Shown: piece after piece, positions 1 to 8,555 of the stretch
Layout: each line of letters starts with the position of its first letter
How positions within the stretch are numbered: position 1 is the first letter of the stretch
Source of the DNA: Deltaproteobacteria bacterium
Lineage (GTDB): Bacteria > Desulfobacterota > Binatia > DP-6
DNA: 64,000 nucleotides
Direction of reading: 5' to 3'
NCBI GenBank assembly: GCA_005888095.1
Contig: VBKF01000104.1
Location: 1-64,000 of the forward strand
Position numbers and translations under genes: made by a program
Notes under the pieces: generated by a model
Databases searched by the model: none
What the model saw: the letters and a program-made list of their open reading frames with translations, nothing else
What the model was told of the DNA's origin: nothing

Positions 1-510
1 CGCCGGGCGCCACCGACGCCGGTGCGGCGTCGCTCGACGTCCCGTCGCGCGCCGCGCGAGCCGCAGCGCCTGCCGCACCGCCGCGCCTGGCGTCCGCGCC
101 CGGACGACGCCGGGCAGGTCGCCCCACGCGCCGAGCACGACGACCGGACGCTCGAGCACGCGCGCCAGCGCCACCTCGGCGAGCGTCCCGTGGAGACCGG
201 GCAGCGCGATCACCGCGTCGCCCGCGGCCGCCACCAGCATGTTGCGTGCGTGACCGAGGCCGGTCGGCAGCCGCACGGTGAGGTGCGCGTTGCCGTCGGC
301 GTGGCGATAGGTCGGGAGGAGGCCCACCACCATGCCGCCCCGCCGGGCGGCGCCCCGTGCCGCGGCCTCCATCACGCCGCCCAGCCCGCCGCAGACGAGG
401 ATGGCGCCCGCGGCGGCGAGCTCCCTGCCGACGGCCTCCGCGAGCCGCGCCGTCCGCGCGCTGCACGTGCCGCCGCCGGCGACGCTGATCTGCGGGGGGC
501 GCGGGCTCAC
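1..510 (-). CDS. LOG/TIGR00725-like Rossmann protein (3' end cut by window edge)
   Basis: I translated this strand directly: GTG at 510 opens 170 codons with no stop to base 1. The protein begins ISVAGGGTCSARTARLAEAV, continues with ILVCGGLGGVMEAAARGA, and carries PGLHGTLAE where LOG-type lysine-decarboxylase-fold proteins have PGGxGTxxE. That family includes cytokinin riboside phosphate phosphoribohydrolases and uncharacterised TIGR00725 proteins; the second motif glycine is Leu here, so I name no reaction. Its GTG overlaps the TGA of the HAD gene (GTGA), making it the last visible gene of a four-gene operon. The Arg-rich tail near base 1 suggests that only a little of the C-terminus is missing. 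Confidence 0.72.
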   Translation of the reverse strand, partial: MSPRPPQISVAGGGTCSARTARLAEAVGRELAAAGAILVCGGLGGVMEAAARGAARRGGMVVGLLPTYRHADGNAHLTVRLPTGLGHARNMLVAAAGDAVIALPGLHGTLAEVALARVLERPVVVLGAWGDLPGVVRARTPGAAVRQALRLARRATGRRATPHRRRWRPA

Positions 511-1253
511 GGCCGCTCCAGGATGCGGCCGAGGTCGCTCAGCGCGCGCAGCACGTAGCGAGGCGGCGGCGCTCCGTCGGGCACGCCCGTTCCCGCGGCG
601 TCGATCCAGGCCGCGTCGGTCCCAGCGGCGGCCGCGCCCGCCACGTCGTCGGCGAACGTGTCGCCCACGAAGAGCACGTCGTGCGCCGGGAGGCCGAGGC
701 CCCGCAGCCCCGTGCGGACGAGGGCGGGATGCGGCTTGCGGAGGCCGAGCGCCTCCGAGACCACCACCGTGTCGAGGAGCGGAAGTACCCGGTGGCGCGC
801 CAGGATGTCGTAGGCGGCGCCGGTGTCGTCGAAGTTGCTGACCACGCCGAGGCGATGGGACGGGCGCAGCGCCGCGAGCAGCGCTGCATGCTCGGGAGGC
901 AGCACGGTGGCGTCTACGATCGCCGCCATGTGGGCTCGCGACAGGGTGACGGCGGCCTCGGCCCGGCAGTCGTCCGCGCAGCCCACCCGCTCGAGGGCGC
1001 GGCGGAACCGCTCGCGCGAGGGCAGCTCGATCAGCTGCTCGGTCCGGGCACGCGCCATCTCCTCGCTGACGGCGAGGAGCGCTCGCCAGAAGGCCTCCGG
1101 CGTCGTGCCGGGCACCCATGCCGCGAGCAACGCGCCGAGCACGCCCACGGTCGTGCGCACCCGTTCACCGGCGAGGTCCAGCGCCGGCAGTCGCCGGGCA
1201 TCGAAGTGGACGAGGGTCCCGAAGAGGTCGAACAGAACGCCGCGGTACGCCAT
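507..1253 (-). CDS. HAD-superfamily hydrolase
   Basis: A 248-residue HAD phosphatase-like enzyme. Motif I is FDLFGTLV near residue 7, a variant in which Leu-Phe replaces Asp-Gly as in several haloacid-dehalogenase-like subfamilies. Motif II is VVSNFDDT, the motif III lysine is in GLRKPHP, and motif IV is FVGDTFADD. The ATG at 1253 puts motif I where the family has it; the frame stays open further upstream but that stretch has no family similarity. It sits 10 bases after the DUF4149 gene and overlaps the LOG-like gene by four. Substrate cannot be read from sequence; a sugar phosphate or nucleotide is possible. Function class is well supported. Confidence 0.88.
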   Translation of the reverse strand: MAYRGVLFDLFGTLVHFDARRLPALDLAGERVRTTVGVLGALLAAWVPGTTPEAFWRALLAVSEEMARARTEQLIELPSRERFRRALERVGCADDCRAEAAVTLSRAHMAAIVDATVLPPEHAALLAALRPSHRLGVVSNFDDTGAAYDILARHRVLPLLDTVVVSEALGLRKPHPALVRTGLRGLGLPAHDVLFVGDTFADDVAGAAAAGTDAAWIDAAGTGVPDGAPPPRYVLRALSDLGRILERP

Positions 1254-1263
1254 GAGCCCGCGG

Positions 1264-1731
1264 CTAGTGGCGCAGCGCGGCCGCCGACAGACCGAGGCCG
1301 ACGACACCGGCGAGCAGCGCCGCCCCGTTCAGCGCGACCGCACGACCATGCAGCCGACGGAACTCGGCAGCCGCGGGCGAGTCGTCGCCGGCCGCCTCCA
1401 TCGCGGCCCTCAGGCGCCGCGCCCGGGGATGGACGACGGTCCCCGCCCACAGGGTGGCGGCCAGGCCGAGTGCGACCACGGCGACCGCTCCCGCCCACCA
1501 TCCGGGGCGGCTCGAGGTGCTCCGCAGCACCAGCCCGAGCCCGAACGCGGTCGCGGCAGTCACCGTGCCGAGCGCGTAGTAGCCGGGGAAGATCGCCGCC
1601 ACCACGTCGCCCGCGCCCGTCGGGCCGAGCGTACGGAACACGGCGGGCGCGACCAGGAACGAGAACGCCGCGATCTCCCCGATCCACAGGCCGAGGGCCA
1701 GCAGGTAGAGGAAGCGGACGAGCCCGATCAC
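1264..1731 (-). CDS. DUF4149-type four-helix membrane protein
   Basis: 155 residues with four hydrophobic segments: residues 2-26 (GLVRFLYLLALGLWIGEIAA), about 45-68, 75-98 and 128-152. The N-terminal pattern and the TVVHPRAR stretch before a short soluble loop fit DUF4149 membrane proteins, whose function is unknown. Start is GTG 1731, which overlaps the TGA of the DUF2203 gene by four bases, so translation is probably coupled. The frame is open far upstream on this strand, but that is an antisense shadow of lon. Acts in the inner membrane by inference. Confidence 0.75.
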   Translation of the reverse strand: MIGLVRFLYLLALGLWIGEIAAFSFLVAPAVFRTLGPTGAGDVVAAIFPGYYALGTVTAATAFGLGLVLRSTSSRPGWWAGAVAVVALGLAATLWAGTVVHPRARRLRAAMEAAGDDSPAAAEFRRLHGRAVALNGAALLAGVVGLGLSAAALRH

Positions 1732-2150
1732 TGCAGGGTGCGCGCCCGGGCGTTCCCGGGCAGGGGTTGGCGACCCGCGAAGCCCTCCTCCACACGATGC
1801 CAGAAGGCAACCTCGGGCTCGCCGAACTGCCAGCAGAGGTAGACCACCTCGCCGTCCTTCTCGGCCGGAAAGTCGACCAGGCCGAGCCGGATGTCCTTCA
1901 GGTGCGCGCCGCTCTCCGAGATCTCCCGCACGATCCCGTCGAGCTCCTCGACGAGCACGCGCGCCGCGGGCCGCTCGCGGAGGAGATCTGCCGTCGCGAT
2001 CGCCTCGAGCGCGACGCCACGCGCCGTCGCGAGCGCCCGCATCTCCGCCTCGAGCCGGAGCGCACCGCGCTGCAGACGCTCGATCCAGAATGCGAGCTGC
2101 GGCACGGCGGCATTCGCCTCCTGGATGCGAAAGAGCTTCTCCGGCTGCAC
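1728..2150 (-). CDS. DUF2203 family protein
   Basis: 140 residues, soluble. The N-terminal half is helical (AVPQLAFWIERLQ). The C-terminal half carries the family signature: GAHLKDIRLGLVDFP, then YLCWQFGEPEVAFWH, then EEGFAGRQPL. DUF2203 proteins are widespread and uncharacterised. The start is GTG 2150, and no Shine-Dalgarno site precedes it; instead a good -35/-10 pair ends nine bases upstream, so the mRNA is probably leaderless. It is the first gene of the operon DUF2203, DUF4149, HAD, LOG-like, divergent from lon. Family assignment is firm, role unknown. Confidence 0.85.
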   Translation of the reverse strand: MQPEKLFRIQEANAAVPQLAFWIERLQRGALRLEAEMRALATARGVALEAIATADLLRERPAARVLVEELDGIVREISESGAHLKDIRLGLVDFPAEKDGEVVYLCWQFGEPEVAFWHRVEEGFAGRQPLPGNARARTLQ

Positions 2151-2159
2151 GCGGAGGGG

Positions 2160-2188
2160 ATGCTAGCGGCTCGATCCCTCGCTGTCGA
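2160..2188 (-). promoter_or_regulatory. Promoter of the DUF2203 operon
   Basis: On the minus strand TCGACA (2183-2188) is followed after exactly 17 bases by TAGCAT (2160-2165). The -35 matches sigma70 consensus at 5/6 and the -10 at 4/6. The -10 ends nine bases before the GTG at 2150, so transcription should begin at or within a few bases of the start codon. Found by eye, not scored statistically. Confidence 0.5.
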
Positions 2189-2212
2189 GGGCAGCCGTGC
2201 GCTGCGACACCC

Positions 2213-2241
2213 TTGTGCGCCCGGGACCCGTGCGTTACATA
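2213..2241 (+). promoter_or_regulatory. Promoter upstream of lon
   Basis: TTGTGC (2213-2218), a 17-base spacer and TACATA (2236-2241), pointing to lon. The next in-frame GTG (2248) starts six bases after the -10, the same geometry as other putative leaderless starts in this window. I saw no sigma32-type heat-shock consensus here. The 2151-2439 spacer otherwise holds the divergent DUF2203 promoter and a small ORF. Confidence 0.45.
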
Positions 2242-2247
2242 CGACAG

Positions 2248-2436
2248 GTGGCGCGGAACGGCGCGCAGATGACCAAGCCGGGCGCGGAACCCTCGCTGCC
2301 GCGCGGGGTACCGGTCGAGCCGCTCCTGGAAGATTTCTTGAATCCTTCCCGCGGGGCCGGGGCGCGCTCGGGAACCGTCGCGCCGGTGCCGGGCAGGCGC
2401 GCTTCGGGGCGCGCGGACATCCGAGTGGAGGCGTAG
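2248..2436 (+). CDS. Possible 62-residue leader ORF of lon
   Basis: GTG 2248 to TAG 2434-2436 encodes 62 residues including GVPVEPLLEDFLNPSRG and a basic, Gly/Ala-rich tail. Support comes from position: the start lies where the upstream promoter should begin transcription, and the stop is three bases before the lon ATG (TAG-GAG-ATG), so termination could feed ribosomes to lon. About four fifths of third codon positions are G or C, only modestly above background here. I recognise no family. An alternative start is ATG 2269. It may be non-coding 5' leader. Confidence 0.4.
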   Translation: MARNGAQMTKPGAEPSLPRGVPVEPLLEDFLNPSRGAGARSGTVAPVPGRRASGRADIRVEA

Positions 2437-2439
2437 GAG

Positions 2440-4896
2440 ATGGCGGACGATCCCACCCGCGAAGACGCGCCGCAGCGCTTTTACGGCTTCGACGAGGACA
2501 TCAGCGGCGTCGCGGTGCCGAGCGAGCTGTCGATCCTCCCGCTGCGGGGCGTCGTCATCTTCCCTTCGGCGATCGTGCCGTTGTTGATCTCTCGCGGCCC
2601 GTCGCTGAGACTCGTGGAGGAGGCGCTCGGGGGAGACCGGATGCTCGGGCTGTTCTCGCAGAAGAACCCCGAGGAGGAGCACCCGGAGCCGGAGGGCCTG
2701 TACTCGCGCGGCACGGCCGGCCGCATCCTCAAGATGCTCAAGTATCCCGACGGGAGCGTCCGCATCCTCGTCCAGGGGCTCAAGCGCATCGAGGTGATCG
2801 GCTACACGCAGCGCGAGCCGTACTTCAGGGCGAAGGTCCGCGAGCTGCAGGACCACCACGAGCCCTCGAAGGAGCTCGAGGCGGTGCAGGTTCACATGGT
2901 GAACCAGTTCGCCAAGTTCGTCTCGATGATCCCCTACCTGCCGGACGAGCTGCAGGTGGTGGTGATGAACATCAAGGATGCGGGGAAGGCCTCGGATCTC
3001 ATCGCGTCCAACCTGAACATCTCGCTCGAGGAGAAGCAGGACCTGCTGTCGACGCTCGAGGTCCAGGACCGTTTGGAGAAGCTCTCCGCCATCCTCAACC
3101 GGGAGATCGAGCTCCTGGAGCTCGGCCACAAGATCCAGTCCCAGGTGCAGTCGGAGCTCAACAAGAACCAGAAGGAGTTCTACCTGCGCCAGCAGATGAA
3201 GGCGATCCAGAAGGAGCTCGGCGAGGGCGACGGCAAGGTCGCCGAGATCGAGGAGCTCCGCCGGCGCATCGAGGAGGCCAACATGCCTCCGGAGGCGCGC
3301 AAGGCCGCCGACCACGAGCTCGAGCGTCTCCGGCTGATCCCGCCCGAGTCCGCGGAGCACACGGTCGTCCGCACCTACCTCGAGTGGCTCGTGTCGCTGC
3401 CGTGGGCCGTCTCGACCGAGGACAACCTGGACCTGCATCATGCCCGGCAGGTGCTCGACGAGGACCACTTCGACCTCGAGAAGATCAAGGACCGGATCCT
3501 CGAGTACCTCGCGGTCCGGCGGCTGCGCCAGGACCCGAAGGGGCCGATCCTCTGCTTCGTCGGGCCGCCCGGCGTCGGCAAGACCTCGCTCGGGCGCTCG
3601 ATCGCGCGCGCCATGGGCCGGAAGTTCGTGCGCATCTCGCTCGGCGGCATCCGCGACGAGGCGGAGATCCGCGGCCACCGCCGCACCTACATCGGCGCGC
3701 TGCCGGGACGCATCGTCCAGAACATCCGCAACGGCGGCTCGAACAACCCGCTCTTCATGCTGGACGAGATCGACAAGCTCGGCATGGACTTCCGCGGGGA
3801 CCCGGCCTCGGCGCTGCTCGAGGTCCTCGATCCCGAGCAGAACAACACCTTCATGGACCACTACCTCGACGTCCCCTTCGACCTCTCGAAGGTCATGTTC
3901 GTCACCACGGCGAACGTGCTCGACACGATCCCGCCGCCGCTGCGCGACCGGATGGAGGTGATCGAGCTCGCCGGCTACACGGAGGAGGAGAAGCTCGAGA
4001 TCGCCCGGCGACACCTGATCCCCAAGCAGCTGCGCGAGAACGGGCTGACACCCGAGAACCTGCGCTTCGAGGACGACGCCCTGACCAAGATCATTCGCGC
4101 GTACACGCGCGAGGCGGGGCTCCGGAACTTCGAGCGCGAGATCGGCCGCGTCTGCCGGAAGGTCGCGCGGGCGATCACCGAGGGCCGCACGGAGCCCGTC
4201 GTGTGCACGGCGGCCAAGGCGCGCGAGTACCTGGGGGCGGAGCGGTTCTTCTCCGAGGTCGCGGAGCGGACCGAGGACCCGGGCGTGGCGGTGGGCCTCG
4301 CGTGGACGCCCAACGGCGGCGACATCCTCTTCGTCGAGTCGACGCGTATGGCGGGGAAGAAGAGCCTCACGCTCACCGGCAGCCTGGGCGACGTCATGAA
4401 GGAGTCGGCCCAGGCGGCGCTCAGCTACATCCGTTCGCGCGCCGACCGGCTCGGCATCGCGCCCGACTTCTACGAGAACGCCGATCTCCACGTCCACGTG
4501 CCGGCCGGCGCCATCCCGAAGGACGGGCCGTCAGCCGGGGTCACCATCGCCACCTCGCTCGCCTCGCTGCTGACCGGGCACCCGGTGCGTCCGAACGTCG
4601 CCATGACCGGCGAGATCACCTTGCGCGGCAAGGTCCTGCCGGTCGGCGGCATCAAGGAAAAGGTGCTCGCCGCCAGGCGCGCCGGCGTCGAGAGCGTGAT
4701 CCTGCCGCGGCGGAACGAGAAGGACCTCGAGGACATCCCCGAAGACGTGCGCCGATCCCTGCGCTTCACCTTCGTGGAGACGATGGACGAGGTCCTCGAC
4801 GCGGCGTTGGAACGCGCGGCGGCCGAGCGTGCGCCGTCGGCCGAGGAGACGCGCGAGGAGCGCGCCCGGCGTGAGCAGCACATCGCGAGGGCCTGA
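2440..4896 (+). CDS. lon: Lon ATP-dependent protease
   Basis: 818 residues, normal for bacterial LonA. The N-terminal substrate-binding domain starts at [13 protein letters not shown] (about residue 30), followed by a coiled region around [20 protein letters not shown]. The AAA+ module has Walker [10 protein letters not shown] (about 374) and Walker [10 protein letters not shown]. The peptidase domain has the catalytic serine in PKDGPSAG (about Ser698) and the lysine in GGIKEKV about 43 residues later. ATG 2440 follows GGAG. It degrades misfolded and regulatory proteins in the cytoplasm. The C-terminal tail (about 40 residues) is charged and non-conserved. The galT-like gene follows immediately. 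Confidence 0.98.
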   Translation: MADDPTREDAPQRFYGFDEDISGVAVPSELSILPLRGVVIFPSAIVPLLISRGPSLRLVEEALGGDRMLGLFSQKNPEEEHPEPEGLYSRGTAGRILKMLKYPDGSVRILVQGLKRIEVIGYTQREPYFRAKVRELQDHHEPSKELEAVQVHMVNQFAKFVSMIPYLPDELQVVVMNIKDAGKASDLIASNLNISLEEKQDLLSTLEVQDRLEKLSAILNREIELLELGHKIQSQVQSELNKNQKEFYLRQQMKAIQKELGEGDGKVAEIEELRRRIEEANMPPEARKAADHELERLRLIPPESAEHTVVRTYLEWLVSLPWAVSTEDNLDLHHARQVLDEDHFDLEKIKDRILEYLAVRRLRQDPKGPILCFVGPPGVGKTSLGRSIARAMGRKFVRISLGGIRDEAEIRGHRRTYIGALPGRIVQNIRNGGSNNPLFMLDEIDKLGMDFRGDPASALLEVLDPEQNNTFMDHYLDVPFDLSKVMFVTTANVLDTIPPPLRDRMEVIELAGYTEEEKLEIARRHLIPKQLRENGLTPENLRFEDDALTKIIRAYTREAGLRNFEREIGRVCRKVARAITEGRTEPVVCTAAKAREYLGAERFFSEVAERTEDPGVAVGLAWTPNGGDILFVESTRMAGKKSLTLTGSLGDVMKESAQAALSYIRSRADRLGIAPDFYENADLHVHVPAGAIPKDGPSAGVTIATSLASLLTGHPVRPNVAMTGEITLRGKVLPVGGIKEKVLAARRAGVESVILPRRNEKDLEDIPEDVRRSLRFTFVETMDEVLDAALERAAAERAPSAEETREERARREQHIARA

Positions 4897-4901
4897 GGCT
4901 C

Positions 4902-5900
4902 CTGCCCGAGCTGCGCAAGGACCCGATCGCCGGCCGCTGGGTGGTCGTCGCCACCGAGCGCGTGCGGCGCCCGGCGGACTTCGCCGTTCCGCACGGCCCC
5001 CGTCGGGACGCCTCGTGCCTGTTCTGCGGGGGACACGAGGACGAGACGCCCCCCGAGCTGCTCGCCTACCGGGACGCAGCGGACGCGCCTCCGAACTCGC
5101 CCGGCTGGCGCGTCCGGGTGGTTCCCAACCGGTTCCCCGCCCTGCGCGTCGAGGGCGACCTCGACCGACGCGGGGAAGGCCTGTACGACCTGATGAACGG
5201 GGTCGGCGCGGACGAGGTGCTGGTCGAGTCGGCGGATCACCACGTCAAGCTGGCCGACCTCGCGCCGGCCGCCGTCGAGGACGTGGTGCGGGCCCTCCAC
5301 GACCGCCTCGTCGCGCTCAAGCGCGACGCACGCCTCCGCGCCGCCCTCCTCTTCAAGCGACACGCCGCGGACGCCCCCGGCCGCCTCGGGCATCCGCACG
5401 CCCAGCTCCTCGCCACGCCGATCGTCCCACCAGAGGTGCTCGAGGAGCTGGATCGCGCGCGCGCTTACTACGACTACCGGGAGCGCTGCCTGTTCTGCGA
5501 CATCCTCCGCCAGGAGCTCGAGCAGCGCACTCGCCTGGTCGTCGACAGCGAGCACGTGCTCGCGCTGGCGCCCTTCGCCGCGCGCTTCCCGTTCGAGACC
5601 TGGCTCTTCCCCCGCCGCCATGCGGCTGGCTTCGAGCGCGCCGACGAGGCGGAGCAGCGGGACCTCGCCGGCGTGCTGCGCGCGGTGCTCCGCCGCCTGG
5701 ACCGGGCGATCGGCGACCCGCCCTTCACGCTCGTCATGCACAGCGCGCCGTTCCGGGAGGGAGAAAGCCCTTCCTACCACTGGCACGTCGAGATCATGCC
5801 GACGCTCTCGCACGCCGAGACGGCGTGGAGGGGGGGGCTTGCCGTGAACCCGGTGCCCCCCGAGGACGCCGCGCGCTTCCTTCGTGACACCCCCGAGTGA
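4902..5900 (+). CDS. galT: GalT-like nucleotidyltransferase (HIT fold), probable CTG start
   Basis: About 332 residues of the galactose-1-phosphate uridylyltransferase family. Zn-type CLFC motifs occur near residues 47 and 197. The active-site motif is [11 protein letters not shown], with the second His of HPH expected to carry the nucleotidyl group, and HWHVEIMP follows near the C-terminus. The conserved N-terminus [18 protein letters not shown] is encoded upstream of the first usual start (GTG 4941); the frame opens at 4875 and has no ATG, GTG or TTG before 4941, so CTG 4902 is the most plausible start. Its stop overlaps glgA. GalT homologues also include ADP-glucose phosphorylases, so with glgA next door the substrate could be an ADP-sugar. 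Confidence 0.85.
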   Translation: MPELRKDPIAGRWVVVATERVRRPADFAVPHGPRRDASCLFCGGHEDETPPELLAYRDAADAPPNSPGWRVRVVPNRFPALRVEGDLDRRGEGLYDLMNGVGADEVLVESADHHVKLADLAPAAVEDVVRALHDRLVALKRDARLRAALLFKRHAADAPGRLGHPHAQLLATPIVPPEVLEELDRARAYYDYRERCLFCDILRQELEQRTRLVVDSEHVLALAPFAARFPFETWLFPRRHAAGFERADEAEQRDLAGVLRAVLRRLDRAIGDPPFTLVMHSAPFREGESPSYHWHVEIMPTLSHAETAWRGGLAVNPVPPEDAARFLRDTPE

Positions 5901-7363
5901 TGCGCGTCGCGATGCTCGCGCCGGAGGCGCACCCGTACGCCAAGACGGGTGGGCTCGGTGACGTGCTCGGCGCCTTGCCGGGCGCGCTGGCCGCGGCCGG
6001 CGTGGAGGTGACGCTCTGCCTGCCCGCCTACCGCAGCGTGCTTCGCCGGCTGCCGTCGGCCGAGGCCACGCTCCGTCTGCTGGTGCCCGTCGCCAGCCGC
6101 ATGGAACCGGCCGAGATCGTGCCCGTGCCAGGCCCCACCGTGCCGACGGTGCTGGTCCGCGCGGACCGCTACTTCGACCGCGACGCCCTGTACGGCCCGC
6201 CGGGCGGCGACTACCCGGACAACGCCGAGCGGTTCGCGTTCTTCTGCCGGGCGGCCCTCGAGTGGCTGCGGCGGCTCGATCCGCCACCCGACGTCCTGCA
6301 CGTGCACGACTGGCAGGCGGCCCTGGCGCCCGCCTTCCTGCGCGGCACGGCGCCGCTCTATCCCGAGCTCGCCGCCGTTCGCACGCTCCTCACCGTGCAC
6401 AACCTCGCCTACCAGGGCCGCTTCGGGAGCGACGCCTGGCCGCTCCTGAACCTCGACCCGCGCTACTTCGCGCCCGACTGGCTCGAGTTCTACGGTCAGG
6501 TGAACTTCCTGAAGGCGGGGCTCGTGTTCAGCGAGGGGATCACGACGGTGAGCCCGCGCTACGCGGCGGAGATCCAGACACCCGACTTCGGCGAGGGCCT
6601 CGACGGCGTGCTCCGCGCGCGGGCGGGGCGCCTCGTCGGCATCCTGAACGGCGTCGACTACGACGTCTGGAACCCCGCGACCGACGCGTATCTCGCCGCG
6701 CGCTACGACGCAGCCGACCTGCGCGGCAAGGCGCGCTGCAAGGCTGCCCTGCAGGCGGAGCTCGGCCTTGCCGTGCGCGCCGACCTGCCGCTCCTCGCCA
6801 TCGTGTCGCGGCTCGCCGAGCAGAAGGGCTTCGAGGTGCTCGGCCACGCGCTCCCGCGGCTCCTGGCGACCGTCGAGGTGCAGCTCGCGATCCTCGGCTC
6901 CGGGGACGAACGCTACGAGACCCAGCTCCGGGCCCTCGCCGGCGCCTTCCCGCGACGCGTCGCCCTGCGCATCGAGTTCAACGAGCCGCTGGCCCACCGG
7001 ATCGAGGCGGGAGGGGACGTCTTCCTGATGCCATCACGCTTCGAGCCGTGTGGCCTCAACCAGCTCTACAGCCTGCGCTACGGGACCGTCCCCGTCGTGC
7101 ACGCCACCGGCGGTCTCGACGACACGGTGGTCGAGTTCGACCCGGCCGCCGGCACCGGAACCGGCTTCAAGTTCACACCCTACACCGTCGAGGCCTTCCT
7201 GGCCGCGGTCGGCCGCGCCCTTCGCCTGCATGCCGATCCGGCCGCATGGCAGCGTCTGATGCGCAACGGCATGGCGCAGGATTTCTCCTGGCATCGCGCC
7301 GCGCTGGCCTACGCGCGGCTGTATGCGGCGCTCCCGCCGCCCGAGCTGCCGCGGCTGCGTTGA
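5900..7363 (+). CDS. glgA: Glycogen synthase (ADP-glucose type, GT5)
   Basis: 487 residues. The N-terminal sugar-nucleotide motif KTGGLGDV is at residues 15-22, then [12 protein letters not shown], the GT-B linker [13 protein letters not shown], and the C-terminal motif [19 protein letters not shown] that holds the family's catalytic glutamate. Length and motifs match bacterial GlgA, which extends alpha-1,4-glucan from ADP-glucose (some take UDP-glucose). ATG 5900 shares a base with the galT stop (TGATG); GTG 5897 is an alternative. Coupling to a GalT-like gene suggests linked sugar-nucleotide metabolism. The branching enzyme is elsewhere (47023). Confidence 0.95.
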   Translation: MRVAMLAPEAHPYAKTGGLGDVLGALPGALAAAGVEVTLCLPAYRSVLRRLPSAEATLRLLVPVASRMEPAEIVPVPGPTVPTVLVRADRYFDRDALYGPPGGDYPDNAERFAFFCRAALEWLRRLDPPPDVLHVHDWQAALAPAFLRGTAPLYPELAAVRTLLTVHNLAYQGRFGSDAWPLLNLDPRYFAPDWLEFYGQVNFLKAGLVFSEGITTVSPRYAAEIQTPDFGEGLDGVLRARAGRLVGILNGVDYDVWNPATDAYLAARYDAADLRGKARCKAALQAELGLAVRADLPLLAIVSRLAEQKGFEVLGHALPRLLATVEVQLAILGSGDERYETQLRALAGAFPRRVALRIEFNEPLAHRIEAGGDVFLMPSRFEPCGLNQLYSLRYGTVPVVHATGGLDDTVVEFDPAAGTGTGFKFTPYTVEAFLAAVGRALRLHADPAAWQRLMRNGMAQDFSWHRAALAYARLYAALPPPELPRLR

Positions 7364-7370
7364 GGGCAGC

Positions 7371-8039
7371 TCAGCCGCGCTCGACGATCTCGACCAGCTC
7401 CGCCGGGTGCTCGATCATCCGTTCGGGGTCTGCGGCGGCGAGGCCTTCGGGGGTGAGGCCCCACGCGACACCGCAGAACGCCACCTGGGCGGCGCGGGCG
7501 GTGCGGACGTCGACGGCGGAGTCGCCGACCAGCAGCATCCGCTCGCGTGGCGTGCGGGTGAGGCCACGCAGGTGCTCGAGGCCGGCGGGATCGGGCTTGC
7601 GGGACGGCAGCGAGTTGCCGCCGATGATCCCGACGAAGCGGTGCGTGAGCCCGAGGCCGTCGAGGATCGACCGGCTCATCGCCTCCGGCTTGTTGGAGAG
7701 GACGGAGAGCGCGACCGCCCGCGTCTCGAGCACCGCGAGCGCCTCCACGATTCCCGGATAGGGGCGCGTCGCATCGAGCAGGTGCGCCGCGTAGTGCGCC
7801 ATGAAGAGTCCCACGGCCTCTTCGAGCCGATCCTCGTGGGCCGGACCGAGCGCCCGCTGGACGAGCATCCGGGCGCCCTCCCCGACGTAACCGTAGAGCG
7901 TCTCGGGCGGCCGGGCCGGCAATCCCAGCGTGCGCAGCACGTGGTTGACGGCGCCCGCGAGGTCGGCGCGCGAGTCGATGAGCGTCCCGTCCAGGTCGAA
8001 GGCGACGTGCTCGTACACCACGCCCGTGGGCGCGGTCAC
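7371..8039 (-). CDS. gph: Phosphoglycolate phosphatase-like HAD hydrolase
   Basis: 222 residues with all HAD motifs: FDLDGTLIDSRADL near the N-terminus, LSVLSNKPEAM, PSRKPDP with the motif III Lys, and LLVGDSAVDVRTA. The small helical cap inserted after motif I and the GYVGEGARMLV segment fit Gph and related phosphatases such as PpaX or mupP. I chose GTG 8039; a TTG at 8060 is in frame and would overlap the Fe-S carrier gene by 11 bases. It is convergent with glgA, seven bases away. Enzyme class is certain; 2-phosphoglycolate is the likeliest substrate but is not proven. Confidence 0.85.
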   Translation of the reverse strand: MTAPTGVVYEHVAFDLDGTLIDSRADLAGAVNHVLRTLGLPARPPETLYGYVGEGARMLVQRALGPAHEDRLEEAVGLFMAHYAAHLLDATRPYPGIVEALAVLETRAVALSVLSNKPEAMSRSILDGLGLTHRFVGIIGGNSLPSRKPDPAGLEHLRGLTRTPRERMLLVGDSAVDVRTARAAQVAFCGVAWGLTPEGLAAADPERMIEHPAELVEIVERG

Positions 8040-8049
8040 CGCCTGGGGG

Positions 8050-8412
8050 TCAGACGGCAAACGACGAGCCGCATCCGCACGTGTGGGTCGCCTTCGGGTT
8101 CGAGAACTTGAACCCGCCGCCGTGCAGGCTGCTCACGTAGTCGATCTCGGTGCCGGCCAGGTGCTCGGCGCTCGTCGTGTCCACGAGCACGCGCACTCCA
8201 TCGTACTCGAGGACGAGATCGTCCTCGCGCATCGTGTCGTCGAAGTCGAGCTGATAGCTGAAGCCGGAGCATCCGCCACCGACCACCGCGACACGCAGCG
8301 CGCGCGTGGGCGGCAGACCGTCGCGCGCGCGCAACTCCTTCACCCGCTCGATGGCGCGGGGGGTCAGGCCCAGCGGGGCCGCCGGGGTGCTCGTCGCCGC
8401 GTGCTCCGTCAC
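8050..8412 (-). CDS. erpA: A-type iron-sulfur carrier (ErpA/IscA family)
   Basis: 120 residues. After a short Ala/Pro leader the protein has LGLTPRAIERVKEL, then the three ligand cysteines of A-type carriers: VVGGGCSGF (Cys48) and the C-terminal CGCG (Cys112, Cys114). These proteins receive Fe-S clusters from scaffolds and pass them to apoproteins. GTG 8412 is chosen because a strong promoter ends six bases before it and upstream residues have no family similarity. The gph-like gene follows. ErpA versus IscA cannot be decided without phylogeny; no isc or suf genes are in the window. Confidence 0.9.
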   Translation of the reverse strand: MTEHAATSTPAAPLGLTPRAIERVKELRARDGLPPTRALRVAVVGGGCSGFSYQLDFDDTMREDDLVLEYDGVRVLVDTTSAEHLAGTEIDYVSSLHGGGFKFSNPKATHTCGCGSSFAV

Positions 8413-8418
8413 GCCTGC

Positions 8419-8447
8419 ACGATAGAGGCAGGTGGCGGAAAAGTCAA
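8419..8447 (-). promoter_or_regulatory. erpA promoter, leaderless geometry
   Basis: On the minus strand TTGACT (8442-8447; 5/6), a 17-base spacer and TATCGT (8419-8424; 4/6). The -10 ends six bases before the GTG at 8412, so initiation seven bases downstream would fall on the G of the start codon. No Shine-Dalgarno site exists upstream. This is one of the best-spaced promoters seen. Confidence 0.6.
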
Positions 8448-8555
8448 CAAAATGTGCGCTCTTGCACGATCGGGAGACGGGGCTTGCCGTTTCTCCGGTT
8501 CGTGCGCTTTTGCCCGGCGACGCCTCGCGGAGCTGCATGCGGGACGCGCAGGCGC

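Noticed and set aside
681-4874. A very long open frame antisense and out of frame through the HAD, DUF2203 and lon genes
   Set aside because: It is Arg/Pro/Gly-rich with no domain and crosses well-supported genes on both strands; high-GC shadow.
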